A stretch of 64,000 nucleotides of DNA from Nocardia vinacea NBRC 16497 (GCF_000308835.1 NZ_BAGN01000069.1:1-64000), one strand, 5' to 3'; positions 1-10,602 are shown, counted from the first letter of the stretch. Notes: a model not told the origin generated them from the sequence alone. A program made the numbers and translations.

Positions 1-767
1 AGATCGGTGAGTATTCGACCGTGATCCGCACGGACCCTTGCCATTTCGGCGACCATCCGGCGCACCGCCTCGCCGTAGTGGTCCGGATCGTAGATCTGCG
101 AACCGAGGTGGCAGTGAAAGCCGATCAGCTCGAGATTCGGCTGGCGCATAATGCGTTCGACCGCCTCGGCGGCCATATCGCTGCCGAGCGGTAAACCGAA
201 TTTCTGGTCCAGCACACCGGTTTTCACGGCCGGATGCCCGTGCACATCGATGCCGGGCGAGAGTCGGAGCAGGACCTGTTGGGGTCGGGTGGCCAGTGCG
301 GAGAGCAGGGTGATCTCGGTCATCGAATCGATCACGATCCGGCCGACACCGCTGTGCACGGCGGCTTCGAGTTCGTCAAAGGATTTGCCATTGCCGTGCA
401 CCACGATTCGCTTCGGGTCGACACCGGCCGCGATGGCGATGGCGAGTTCGCCGGCCGAACATACGTCGACCGAAAGTCCTTCCTGGGTAACCCATTCCGC
501 GACCGCGCGGATCATCAGCGCCTTGCCCGCATAGATTATCTCGGCCTCCGGGAAGGCCTTCTTGTAGGCGCGGCAGCGGGTGCGGACCTCGTGCTCGTCG
601 AGCACATAGGTGGCGGTGCCGTACTGGTCGGCGATATCGGCGAGGGCGACCCCGCCGAGGGTGATTTTGCCGTCGTCGTCGTAGTGGGTGTCCTGCGGCC
701 AGACCGCGGAGTCGAGGCGCGAAGGAATTCCCGACCGCAGCGACGGGAAGATCTCGAGCAGCGTCAC
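1..767 (-). CDS. lysA: diaminopimelate decarboxylase-family PLP enzyme (LysA-like), 3' end outside window
   Basis: Fold-type III PLP decarboxylase; LysA converts meso-diaminopimelate to lysine in the cytoplasm. The reading frame starts at GTG 767 behind an AGGAGAAC ribosome binding site and runs off the left edge after 255 codons, so the C-terminal catalytic half is missing here. The visible part has the PLP lysine in YAGKA (about residue 82), the SVDVCSAGEL strand typical of the family, and HCHLGSQ further on. The N-terminus (LADIADQYGTATYVLDEHE) is the usual opening of DAP decarboxylases. Ornithine/arginine decarboxylases share the fold, so substrate is inferred. No partner gene (thrA, argS) is visible next to it. 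Confidence 0.8.
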   Translation of the reverse strand, partial: MTLLEIFPSLRSGIPSRLDSAVWPQDTHYDDDGKITLGGVALADIADQYGTATYVLDEHEVRTRCRAYKKAFPEAEIIYAGKALMIRAVAEWVTQEGLSVDVCSAGELAIAIAAGVDPKRIVVHGNGKSFDELEAAVHSGVGRIVIDSMTEITLLSALATRPQQVLLRLSPGIDVHGHPAVKTGVLDQKFGLPLGSDMAAEAVERIMRQPNLELIGFHCHLGSQIYDPDHYGEAVRRMVAEMARVRADHGRILTD

Positions 768-1087
768 GTCGTTCTCCTGGGTGTGCCCCCGCTTTCTCGG
801 CATGCGGGGCCGATATCAGGACTACGCCGGTTCATACTGATCATGGGCGATGCTGACGGATCCTTGACGCACCCGAAACATTTCCTGACGGGTTGCTGAT
901 CGGCACTGTAATGCTGCCCGCGTCCGCGCTGAACTGGGCCGATGCCGGTCTTGGTGTCGGTGGATGGTTCGGCCGGCGACCGATCAGGTCTGGCACCCAG
1001 ATCTCGGCCGACCGGGTCGGCGTCGAGTCGCAGGCCATGCGCATGGGCTGTGCCTTCGACCTGCCGGGTGCTGACCGCCCAGGATCG
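768..1087. other. intergenic region between lysA-like and cmrA-like genes
   Basis: 320 bases without a convincing gene. It holds the presumed promoter of the lysA-like gene (transcribed to the left) and the 3' flank of the reductase. I saw no strong hairpin, tRNA or repeat. Confidence 0.5.
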
Positions 1088-1891
1088 TCAGCCGCCGAGC
1101 TTCTTGTAGAAGGCGCCGGCGACCGGGGCGGTGAGGGCGCGGGGGCCGTATTGGCCTGCGACGCTCATGCCCTTGCTGATCAGGCCGGGGACCACGCGCA
1201 TCTTGTTGCGGGCCAAGGCGTCGATCGAGATCTTGGCCGTGTATTCGGAGGTGACCCACATGAAGTCGGGCACCATTCGATCGACGATGGAGGCGTCGGT
1301 CGGATCGGGGGTTTCGGTACGGACCGGGCCCGGAGCGAGCAGGGTGACGTGCACGCCGGAGCTCTTCAGTTCGCCGCGCAGCGATTCGGAGAAGGTATTG
1401 GCGAAGGCCTTGCTCGCCGCGTAGGTCGCATTGTTCGGAATCGGCATATTGCCCGCCGCCGAACCACTGATCAGGATGCCGCCGCCACCCCTGGCGATCA
1501 TGCCGGGCAGCACGGCCAGGGTGAGGTCGTGCACCGCAACGGCATTGAGCTCCATCTGGGCCCGCTCATACGCCGGATCCAATTCGGCGACCGCACCGAA
1601 GGTCGCGATGCCGGCGTTATTGCACAGGATCGAAATATCGCGGGCCGCCAACTCCTCGACCAGCGCCCCCCGCGCCGTCCGATCGGCCAGATCGACCGCC
1701 CGCACCTCCGCGGTAATCCCGTGCGCCAACGTCAACCGCTGCGCAAGCTCGGTCAACACCTCACCGCGCCGCGCAACCAAAATCAACGAATACCCGCGAG
1801 CAGCGAGCTCAGCGGCCAGCGCGGTGCCGATGCCGGAGGAGGCACCGGTAACAACCGCACGATTTTCGGAGGTAGGAGAGGGCAGGCTCAC
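1088..1891 (-). CDS. cmrA: short-chain dehydrogenase, probable mycolate reductase CmrA
   Basis: Classical SDR of 267 residues. It has the NADP-binding TGASSGIG near residue 16, the NNAG motif near residue 91, and the catalytic Ser and YAASK around residues 143-160. The run LNAVAVHDLTLAVLPGMI, the GGILISGSAAGN stretch and the C-terminus MRVVPGL-SKGMSVA...PVAGAFYKKLGG agree, from memory, with mycobacterial Rv2509 (CmrA). That enzyme reduces the beta-keto group in the last step of mycolic acid synthesis. The start is GTG 1891; a TAGGCT hexamer ends 6 nt upstream, so the mRNA is probably leaderless. Monocistronic, 241 bp from fadH. Family assignment is firm; mycolate substrate is inferred. Confidence 0.8.
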   Translation of the reverse strand: MSLPSPTSENRAVVTGASSGIGTALAAELAARGYSLILVARRGEVLTELAQRLTLAHGITAEVRAVDLADRTARGALVEELAARDISILCNNAGIATFGAVAELDPAYERAQMELNAVAVHDLTLAVLPGMIARGGGGILISGSAAGNMPIPNNATYAASKAFANTFSESLRGELKSSGVHVTLLAPGPVRTETPDPTDASIVDRMVPDFMWVTSEYTAKISIDALARNKMRVVPGLISKGMSVAGQYGPRALTAPVAGAFYKKLGG

Positions 1892-1897
1892 GAGAGG

Positions 1898-1903
1898 AGC
1901 CTA
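1898..1903 (-). promoter_or_regulatory. -10 hexamer of cmrA-like gene (leaderless)
   Basis: TAGGCT on the minus strand, 6 nt before the GTG start. With normal spacing the transcript would begin at or next to the start codon. No ribosome binding site precedes the GTG, which fits. Confidence 0.45.
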
Positions 1904-2132
1904 GGGGATACGTGTGCGAGGTGCCCGCACCGCCCATTCCTGCGAATCGACGATTTCGCTGAGCATGGGCGCTCAGGCCATGTCCCTGCCTCGAGGTCGA
2001 GAATGCTGCGGTGGAGGGGCGTTCTGTCCAGGACCGCACCACAGGGTGTGGCGGAGTGCTCCGTCTCCCGCGCCGCGCACGGAATCGTGGGGGAAATGTG
2101 CGCGGCGGGCGACGGCTCGGCGTGTGGCGTTG

Positions 2133-4172
<2,040 letters not shown>

Positions 4173-4778
4173 TTACCTTTCTTCGGGTCCGCGTGCGGGG
4201 CTGTTGCACGCCGGTTGCAGGGCTTGCAGTACTTCGTCGCACCATTCGACGAATCCGGACTCGACGCGGATGCCCGCGCGCAGCACGAGGTACTGGTGCA
4301 GCGGGGTACCGGAGAGCTGATCCGGAGCGGGGCTCTGTCCACCGGGGGGCGACCCCCCGAACCCCCCGAAATCGCGTTTCTCGATGAGCCGGAACAGCTC
4401 GAGGCGCTGATTGTGCTGTTCCCGATGTCGGACGACCTCATCGCAGAGCGCGCCGATATCGCCGTGCGCTGCGGCGCGGACCTTCACGCCGAGTTCGTTA
4501 CGCGGCATGGAGGTATCGGTCGGCGCGGCGATCCAGCGCGCCAGCTCTGCCTGGCCCGCCTCGTTGACCGAGTAGACCTTCTTGTCCGGCCTGCCCTCCT
4601 GGGCCACGGCCTCGCTGCTGATCCAGCCGGATTCCTCCATGCGTTTGAGCACGCGATAGATCTGCTGATGGGTGGCCCGCCAGAAGAAGCCGATGGACTT
4701 GTCGAAGCGGCGCGCCAGCTCATAACCCGAACCGGCGCGCTCGGTCAGCGATACCAGCAGCGCGTGTTCGAGTGCCAT
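4173..4778 (-). CDS. PadR-family transcriptional regulator
   Basis: 201 residues. The N-terminal winged helix (ALLVSLTERAGSGYELARRF, then FWRATHQQIYRVLKRMEESG) is the PadR signature, followed by a helical C-terminal dimerisation arm. A glycine/proline-rich stretch near residues 137-150 interrupts the arm; its DNA (4338-4372) is almost pure G/C runs and may be an expansion. The gene lies 9 bp upstream of fadH and faces a perfect inverted repeat 27 bp before its start. TAACCT 6 nt before the ATG suggests a leaderless transcript. Autoregulation and control of fadH are inferred. Confidence 0.85.
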   Translation of the reverse strand: MALEHALLVSLTERAGSGYELARRFDKSIGFFWRATHQQIYRVLKRMEESGWISSEAVAQEGRPDKKVYSVNEAGQAELARWIAAPTDTSMPRNELGVKVRAAAHGDIGALCDEVVRHREQHNQRLELFRLIEKRDFGGFGGSPPGGQSPAPDQLSGTPLHQYLVLRAGIRVESGFVEWCDEVLQALQPACNSPARGPEER

Positions 4779-4804
4779 GACGCCAGGTTATCGTTACGCC
4801 CGGT

Positions 4805-4826
4805 ACTATGCAACTGAGTGCATAGT
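4805..4826. promoter_or_regulatory. candidate PadR operator (perfect inverted repeat)
   Basis: ACTATGCA, 6-nt spacer, TGCATAGT: an 8-bp perfect inverted repeat between the padR start (4778) and the divergent transporter start (4884). It overlaps where the padR promoter should lie. Binding by the neighbouring PadR protein is inferred. Confidence 0.6.
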
Positions 4827-4883
4827 CGGCACGGTATCGAGTGTTGGCCCGCCCGCCACCGAAATCCGCACTAGGCTGCGCCC

Positions 4884-6275
4884 ATGAGCGCCGCATCACG
4901 CAGCGGATTCGATGAGGGTGGTGGCCGGGTGACGGATGAGCCGGAGGTTGACGCGCGGGCGACTGTCGGGCAGGCCGCCGGGCGCGGACAGGTGGTGGCA
5001 TGGGGGTTGTGGGACTGGGGATCCTCGGCATTCAATGCAGTGATCCTGACCTTCGTATTCTCGGTGTACCTCACCGATAAAGTCGGTGACGATCTACCGG
5101 GCGGGGTGTCACCGAGCGCATGGCTCGGCTGGGCCCTCGGCATCGCGGGTTTCGTGGTCGCACTCACCGCGCCGATCAGCGGCCAGCGCTTCGACGCGAG
5201 CGCGAAACGTAAACGCTCACTTGGCGTATTGACCGCGCTGACCATCCTGACTATGACGCTGATGTTCTTCGTGCATGACGACTACCACCACTTCTGGTTC
5301 GGTCTGGTCCTGCTCGGCTTCGGCTCCGCATTCTTCGAATTGGCGGGCGTGCCCTACAACGCCATGCTGCGCCAGGTCTCCACCCCGGCCGATGTCGGTC
5401 GAGTCTCCGGACTCGGTTGGGCCATGGGCTATTTCGGTGGCATCTTCATCCTGCTGATCAGCTACTTCGGCTTCATCTCCGGTCACGGTGACAACCGCGG
5501 CATACTCGGCGTGCCCATCGATGACGGTACGAATATCCGATTGGTCGCGGTGCTGGCCGCGGTCTGGTTCGCCGCCTTCGCGTTGCCGGTGCTGTTCGCT
5601 GTACCCGAATTACCGCCCACCAATGCCGATCCCGGTGCGGCGAAGGCCGGATTCCTCGGCTCGTACCGGGTGCTGTGGCGGGATCTGCGCGAGCTGTGGG
5701 CCGTGGATCGACGCACCGTCGGCTTCCTGATCGCCAGTGCGATCTTCCGCGACGGTCTGGCCGGGGTATTCACCTTCGGTGCGATCCTGGCCGTGCGGGT
5801 CTACGGCATCGCCGACTCCGACGTGCTGCTGTTCGGCATTGCCGCGAATGTCGTTGCGGCACTCGGCGCGGTCACCGCCGGTCGTTTCGACGACCGCGTC
5901 GGCCCGAAGATCGTGATCGTGGTCTCGTTGATCGCCATGGTGATCTGTGGCATCGCGCTGTTGATCGTGTCCGGGCCGGCCATGTTCTGGGTCTTCGGCC
6001 TACTGCTCACCATCTTCGTCGGCCCCGCCCAATCCGCCGCACGCTCCTTCCTCACCCGCCTGGCCCCACCCGGTCGCGAGGGCCAGATGTTCGGCCTCTA
6101 CACCACGACCGGCCGCGCCGTATCCTTCCTCGCCCCAGCGCTTTTCGGCTTCTTCGTCTGGGCGTTCGACGCCGACCGCGCGGGCATTGTCGGCATTGTG
6201 GTAGTCCTCGCCGTCGGTTTGGTGGCGTTGCTCCCGGTCCGCAAGCCGGATCGCGCCGTTGAGCCCGCCGAATAG
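4884..6275 (+). CDS. MFS transporter of the UMF1/Atg22-like family
   Basis: 463-residue integral membrane protein with about 12 hydrophobic segments. DWGSSAFNAVILTFVF near the first membrane segment and FDDRVGPK in the central loop fit the UMF1 (unknown major facilitator 1) group, related to vacuolar effluxer Atg22. The substrate is unknown. I keep ATG 4884 because TAGGCT ends 6 nt upstream, which fits a leaderless start; GTG 4929 is an alternative that would shorten the hydrophilic N-terminus. Divergent from padR-fadH across 105 bp containing a palindrome, so co-regulation is possible. Confidence 0.85.
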   Translation: MSAASRSGFDEGGGRVTDEPEVDARATVGQAAGRGQVVAWGLWDWGSSAFNAVILTFVFSVYLTDKVGDDLPGGVSPSAWLGWALGIAGFVVALTAPISGQRFDASAKRKRSLGVLTALTILTMTLMFFVHDDYHHFWFGLVLLGFGSAFFELAGVPYNAMLRQVSTPADVGRVSGLGWAMGYFGGIFILLISYFGFISGHGDNRGILGVPIDDGTNIRLVAVLAAVWFAAFALPVLFAVPELPPTNADPGAAKAGFLGSYRVLWRDLRELWAVDRRTVGFLIASAIFRDGLAGVFTFGAILAVRVYGIADSDVLLFGIAANVVAALGAVTAGRFDDRVGPKIVIVVSLIAMVICGIALLIVSGPAMFWVFGLLLTIFVGPAQSAARSFLTRLAPPGREGQMFGLYTTTGRAVSFLAPALFGFFVWAFDADRAGIVGIVVVLAVGLVALLPVRKPDRAVEPAE

Positions 6276-6390
6276 AGTCGTGCCGCGAGGTCGGCTGTCC
6301 AGCATTTCGGCGGGTGCGAGCTTAGTCAACGGGGGCGGTGGTCCCGGTGGACGGTGGCCGCTCGGTGCTCGCACTCGATCCGGAAGCCGG

Positions 6391-7011
6391 CTAGCGCTCT
6401 TTGCTCGGTAACCAGGCGGCCATGCCGAGTGCGATGAGACGGACCTGGCGGATTGTGCGCTCGATGATCGCGGGTTGGTCGCGCGGGGTGGCGGCGACGT
6501 AGTCGGCAATGCAGTCGGCGACCGTGGAGACGATCAGGTCGGCGGCCAGTTCGAGGTCGTCGGGGGACCAGGAGTCCAGGTCCGGGATACGGGACAGGTC
6601 GACGACCAGTTCCCGGACGATCAATTGCAGTTCGAGTGCGATGGCATGTTGCAGGGCGGCCGAGCCGCCGCGGCGTTCGCGGGTGATGAAGCCGAAGAGT
6701 TCGCGTTTGGTGGCGACCTGATCGAAAACAAACCGCACGGTCTCCGAGAGTCGGGCGTCGGGCGTGCGGCGCAGTTGACGCAGCGCCAGGCGCAGCGCCC
6801 GGATGCCCTCGTCGACCAGAGCCGCGCCGAGATCGTCGAGTGAGGCGAAATGCCGGTAGAACGCGGTCGGCACAATGCTCGCGGAGCGGGCGATCTCACG
6901 CAGGCTCAGCGCACCGAAGCCGCGTTCGGCGGCCAGCGCGAGCGTGCCGTCGAGCAGGGCCTGCCTGGTGCGCTCCTTGCGCTCGCCCCGGGTAGCTGCG
7001 GTCTCGGTCAT
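6391..7011 (-). CDS. TetR-family repressor, DesT-like
   Basis: 206 residues from the preferred ATG 7011. The N-terminal helix-turn-helix reads FGALSLREIARSASIVPTAFYRHF, very close to memory of DesT/FabR regulators that sense the ratio of saturated to unsaturated acyl-CoA. The C-terminal ligand domain keeps FITRERRGGSAALQHAI. TATGCT ends exactly 7 nt before ATG 7011, so I prefer this leaderless start to ATG 7038 or 7023. The gene is divergent from a desaturase operon, the arrangement DesT has in Pseudomonas. Repression of that operon is inferred. Confidence 0.85.
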   Translation of the reverse strand: MTETAATRGERKERTRQALLDGTLALAAERGFGALSLREIARSASIVPTAFYRHFASLDDLGAALVDEGIRALRLALRQLRRTPDARLSETVRFVFDQVATKRELFGFITRERRGGSAALQHAIALELQLIVRELVVDLSRIPDLDSWSPDDLELAADLIVSTVADCIADYVAATPRDQPAIIERTIRQVRLIALGMAAWLPSKER

Positions 7012-7081
7012 CACAGTGAGCATACAGCCGTTCACCATTCGTCTATTCCTAGGATGTAGTTCGGGTCACATCAGTTCCTGG

Positions 7082-7087
7082 TTGACA
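7082..7087 (+). promoter_or_regulatory. candidate -35 hexamer of the desaturase operon
   Basis: TTGACA, a consensus -35. The matching -10 is not clear (CACACT at 7107-7112 is 19 nt away). It is followed directly by two inverted repeats. Confidence 0.4.
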
Positions 7088-7088
7088 C

Positions 7089-7101
7089 TGGACCCGGTCC
7101 A
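7089..7101. promoter_or_regulatory. inverted repeat in desaturase promoter (operator candidate 1)
   Basis: TGGACC-C-GGTCCA, a perfect 6-bp inverted repeat directly downstream of the TTGACA hexamer, where a bound repressor would block RNA polymerase. Confidence 0.45.
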
Positions 7102-7117
7102 TCGGTCACACTAGTTG

Positions 7118-7135
7118 AGTGTACAGGCGTGCACT
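7118..7135. promoter_or_regulatory. DesT-like operator in desaturase promoter (operator candidate 2)
   Basis: AGTGTAC-AGGC-GTGCACT: 7-bp arms with one mismatch and a 4-bp spacer. The 18-bp length and the AGTG...CACT ends resemble the Pseudomonas DesT site as I remember it. It lies 60 bp before the reductase start. Binding by the adjacent TetR protein is inferred. Confidence 0.55.
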
Positions 7136-7194
7136 GAAATCTTCGCCGATGAGGGTTCAGGAGTACGCCGCGGCCCGAAAGTAGAGGCAACCGC

Positions 7195-8253
7195 ATGGTG
7201 GGACTCATCGACCTGGTGCAAACCCTGACCACACCGCACCCACTCGACCGCTACCTGGAACTCGTCCGCCCCACGCTGACTGTTCGGGAGTTGCGGGCGG
7301 AGATCACCCACGTCCGCCGCTCGGTGCCGGGTTCGGTGACGCTGACCCTGCGCCCCACCCGGCAGTGGCGCGGTCACGTCGCGGGGCAATATGTGCAGAT
7401 CGGCGTCGTGATCGACGGCATCCGGCACACCAGGTGCTATTCACCGGTCAATCCGGCGGGTCGGCGCGACCGGCACCTGCAACTGACGGTCAAGGCGCAT
7501 CCGGGCGGCCTGGTATCGCAATACCTCTACCGCAACGCCGTACCCGGCATGGTGGTCAGCTTGGAACCGGCCGCCGGTGTCTTCCAACTGCCCGAACCGC
7601 GCCCCGAGCGGGTGTTGCTGATCAGCGGCGGCAGCGGCATCACACCGGTGCTGTCCATGCTGCGCACGCTGGCGGACGAGGGCTATCCGGGCGAACTCGC
7701 CTTCCTGCACTATGCGAAATCACCGGAGACGGTGCCGCATCGGGCGGAGCTGGAGGCGATTGCACAGGCGTACAAGAACTTCCGCATCGAATTGCGCTAT
7801 CCCGGCGATGGCTCCGGCCATTTCGACTACGACCAACTCGAATACATCGCACCATGGTTCGCCGACGGCGAGACCTACGTCTGCGGGCCCAAGGGCCTGA
7901 TGGACGCGGTGCACAAGATCTTCGAGGCGGAGCAGTTGGACGCGCGGCTGCACACCGAGGAATTCACCCTGTCCAGCACCCCCGTCGACACCGACGAGGC
8001 CTTCGGCACGGTCAGTTTCTCGGCCAGCGGACGCAGCGCCGAGAACAACGGTGCGGTCCTGCTGGAGCAGGCCGAGGCCGCCGGGCTGACACCGGAGTAC
8101 GGCTGCCGGATGGGTATCTGCTTCTCCTGCACCGCGGTTCGGCGCAGCGGCTGCACCCGCAATGTGCGCACCGGCGAAACCGACAGCGATCCGGATCAGT
8201 CCATCCAGCTCTGCATCAACGCGCCCGTCGGCGACGTCGACATTGATATCTGA
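7195..8253 (+). CDS. ferredoxin reductase-type electron donor for the acyl-CoA desaturase (Rv3230c-like)
   Basis: 352-residue fusion of an FNR module and a C-terminal plant-type ferredoxin. RCYSPVN (near residue 82) binds FAD, GGSGITPVLSM (near residue 145) binds NAD(P)H, and CRMGICFSC with a further Cys about 29 residues on binds a 2Fe-2S cluster. It passes electrons from NADPH to the membrane desaturase encoded 21 bp downstream, as Rv3230c does for DesA3 in M. tuberculosis. ATG 7195 follows an AGAGG ribosome binding site. First gene of a three-gene operon facing the DesT-like repressor. Confidence 0.88.
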   Translation: MVGLIDLVQTLTTPHPLDRYLELVRPTLTVRELRAEITHVRRSVPGSVTLTLRPTRQWRGHVAGQYVQIGVVIDGIRHTRCYSPVNPAGRRDRHLQLTVKAHPGGLVSQYLYRNAVPGMVVSLEPAAGVFQLPEPRPERVLLISGGSGITPVLSMLRTLADEGYPGELAFLHYAKSPETVPHRAELEAIAQAYKNFRIELRYPGDGSGHFDYDQLEYIAPWFADGETYVCGPKGLMDAVHKIFEAEQLDARLHTEEFTLSSTPVDTDEAFGTVSFSASGRSAENNGAVLLEQAEAAGLTPEYGCRMGICFSCTAVRRSGCTRNVRTGETDSDPDQSIQLCINAPVGDVDIDI

Positions 8254-8274
8254 CAAAGCAAGGGGACCGAAGCA

Positions 8275-9423
8275 ATGACAATTCTGACCGAAACGAAAGA
8301 CGGCCCGCTGGTGCTGAGCCCGGACCAGGTCGAGGAACTCGGCCGGGCCCTCGACGACCTGCGCGCCCGCGTCGTCGCCGATCTCGGTGATGCCGACCGC
8401 GAATACATCTACTCGATCATCAAGGCGCAGCGCGGTTTCGAGATCGCCGGGCGCGGCCTGATGTATCTCGGCTTCCTGCCGCCGTTCTGGCTGGCCGCGG
8501 TGGCTGCGCTGAGTGTGTCGAAGATCCTGGACAACATGGAGATCGGGCACAATGTCATGCACGGCCAGTACGACTGGATGCGCGAGCGTGGCCTGAATTC
8601 CCGTGAGTTCGAATGGGATACGGTCTGCCCGGCGGACCAGTGGAAGCATTCGCACAACTACATGCACCACACCTTCACCAATATCCACGGCATGGACCGC
8701 GACATCGGCTACGGCATCCTGCGCATGGACGAGAGTCAGCAGTGGAATCCGCTACGACTCGGCCAGCCGCTCTACGCCTTCGCGCTGATGGTGCTGTTCG
8801 AATGGGGCGTGATGGGCCATGACCTGGAGGTGGAGAACATCATCCGGGGCAAGAAGAGCTGGTCGGACATCAAGCGATTGCTGAAGGGCCAGTGGCGCAA
8901 GGCCGGTCGGCAGGTGCTCAAGGACTACCTCGTCTTCCCGGCACTGACCGGTCCGCTGTTCGTGAGCACACTCGCCGGAAATACCGCCGCCAATCTGGTG
9001 CGCAACCTCTGGGCCTTCTCCATCATCTTCTGCGGCCACTTCCCCACGGGCGTACAGACGTTCACCGAAGAGGAGACCGCCGAGGAGACTCGCGGCGAAT
9101 GGTACGTCCGGCAGATGCTCGGCTCGGCCAACATCTCCGGCAGCAAGCTGTTCCACATCATGTCCGGGAATTTGTCGCATCAGATCGAGCACCACCTCTT
9201 CCCGGATCTGCCTGCGAACCGCTATCCGCAGATCGCGCCGGAGGTTCGGGAACTGTGCGAGAAGTATGGATTGCCGTACAACACCGGTTCGCTCGGACAG
9301 CAAGTCGGATCGGTCTGGCTGAAGATTTTCAAGCTGGCATTGCCGCCGTTCTTGGTCGGGAAGGAGTCCACGCCCGGTGTTATCGTGATGCGACAGCGGA
9401 ACACAACCGAAGTGGGCGTGTGA
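8275..9423 (+). CDS. desA3: membrane stearoyl/acyl-CoA delta-9 desaturase (DesA3-like)
   Basis: 382 residues with the three histidine boxes of di-iron fatty acid desaturases: GHNVMH (His92-His96), HSHNYMHH (125-132) and HQIEHH (302-307). Hydrophobic segments flank the boxes. It introduces a cis double bond into acyl-CoA (oleate formation in mycobacteria). An AAGGGGAC-type ribosome binding site precedes ATG 8275. It sits directly behind its reductase, and its TGA abuts the ATG of the next small gene, so all three are probably co-translated. Chain-length specificity cannot be read from sequence. Confidence 0.9.
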   Translation: MTILTETKDGPLVLSPDQVEELGRALDDLRARVVADLGDADREYIYSIIKAQRGFEIAGRGLMYLGFLPPFWLAAVAALSVSKILDNMEIGHNVMHGQYDWMRERGLNSREFEWDTVCPADQWKHSHNYMHHTFTNIHGMDRDIGYGILRMDESQQWNPLRLGQPLYAFALMVLFEWGVMGHDLEVENIIRGKKSWSDIKRLLKGQWRKAGRQVLKDYLVFPALTGPLFVSTLAGNTAANLVRNLWAFSIIFCGHFPTGVQTFTEEETAEETRGEWYVRQMLGSANISGSKLFHIMSGNLSHQIEHHLFPDLPANRYPQIAPEVRELCEKYGLPYNTGSLGQQVGSVWLKIFKLALPPFLVGKESTPGVIVMRQRNTTEVGV

Positions 9424-9732
9424 ATGATCGGAAAATTCGAAAGTAACAAGGATCTAATTCAAGAATTGACCTCCTCTGGCGCACGACATGTCGGAAATAT
9501 TGCGAATATCATTACCGGCACCGTCGCGGAAGTCACCCGGGAGATCGGTGAGTGGATCACCGACGCCATCGAGATGAACGAGGCCGCGGCCGCCGCGCGC
9601 AAGGATGCCGCGGCGCAGGGCGGGAGCGATCTCGTCGACGACGCGGATGTGTCCTATGACGCGGAGGTCGAGCCGGGCGCGTCGGTCGTCGAGGCAGAGG
9701 TGATCGACCCGGAGGTGGAAAACCCTCGGTGA
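9424..9732 (+). CDS. small acidic protein of the desaturase operon, function unknown
   Basis: 102 residues; the ATG follows the desaturase stop with no gap, so translation is probably coupled. The first half (NIANIITGTVAEVTREIGEWITDAIEM) is an amphipathic helix candidate. The second half is a disordered tail rich in Asp, Glu, Ala and Val. No signal peptide and no membrane helix long enough to span. Its place suggests a role with the desaturase complex at the membrane (anchor or stability factor), which is speculation. It ends tail to tail with the next gene. Confidence 0.75.
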   Translation: MIGKFESNKDLIQELTSSGARHVGNIANIITGTVAEVTREIGEWITDAIEMNEAAAAARKDAAAQGGSDLVDDADVSYDAEVEPGASVVEAEVIDPEVENPR

Positions 9733-10269
9733 TCACCACACCGGCAGCCTGCGCCGGTGCTCGGTCACATCGGTGATCAGGTCCTTGTACCCGTCGGCCA
9801 GTTCGGCCAATCGGCTCCACTGCAGTTGGGCGTCATCGTCCAACTGCAGTGGATGCGGCGGCTCGACCGGTGCCGACATACCCAATGCATGTTGTGCCGC
9901 AACCCATTTCGCCGCCATTCGATCGATGACTGCGCCCAGCGTCTCGGTGTGCAGCGAGGCGCCGGTGCGGTGCTCCACATTGCCGGCGACCCAATTGTCG
10001 ATATGGCCGACCAGCTCGGTTCGGTGTGCGTCGAGGTCGTCGACGAGTTGCAGGCACTGTGCTACGCGGCCGCTCGGCGCGTCCGGCGCATGCGCCGCCT
10101 GCAGGGCATTGCGCCTGTGTTCATGACATTCGACCAGTGCGCGTCCCGCGGCCAGGACAGGGTGCCGGTGTTGATTCGGATCGTGGGGTTCGCGAAATGC
10201 GCGCAGTAGCGCCGATGGCGATGGCAACTCCTCGGCTTCGATACGACCTGCTGCGTATTCGGTGGTCAT
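9733..10269 (-). CDS. DUF4254 domain protein
   Basis: 178 residues from ATG 10269 (MTTEYAAGRIEAEELPSPSA). The motif H-TETLGAVIDRMAAKWVAA in the second half and the helical pattern before it match the actinobacterial DUF4254 family as remembered. Cytosolic, all-helical, no known biochemical role. The frame is open for 44 more codons upstream, but that extension reads like non-coding G/C-rich DNA. The stop codon is immediately next to the stop of the convergent small gene. Confidence 0.7.
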   Translation of the reverse strand: MTTEYAAGRIEAEELPSPSALLRAFREPHDPNQHRHPVLAAGRALVECHEHRRNALQAAHAPDAPSGRVAQCLQLVDDLDAHRTELVGHIDNWVAGNVEHRTGASLHTETLGAVIDRMAAKWVAAQHALGMSAPVEPPHPLQLDDDAQLQWSRLAELADGYKDLITDVTEHRRRLPVW

Positions 10270-10602
10270 GATGCACGCCCCTGCGGTGGCGATGGGTGTG
10301 TATTTGGATGCGCCAGGGCCGAGGAGGATTTCGGGGAGGGGCACCCCTCGGCTCCGGCGCAGCCCCGCACCCGGATCGCCCTCCATACAGTCCACCAGCA
10401 CGGCAAAGAAACCGGGAAATCCGCGACGATGCGATGAGGAAGACGGCCCGAGAAAATCGGGACCTTTTCAGGAAAGCGCGATAGTCGAATCGGCGCAATA
10501 GAATGGTGTAGAAACAGATGAGCTGCCGGGTAATCGTTATGATCCGTTACGGATCGGTCACATAACCGCCGACTTTCCTACCTTAGTGAAATCGCTGAGC
10601 GC
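10270..10602. other. intergenic region with two inverted repeats
   Basis: 333 bases between the divergent DUF4254 gene and a small hypothetical gene. It contains GAGGGG-CA-CCCCTC at 10336-10349 and GATCCG-TTA-CGGATC at 10541-10555. The latter lies just upstream of a TACCTT hexamer (about 10577) that could start the rightward transcript, so it may be an operator. No gene-like reading frame seen. Confidence 0.5.
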
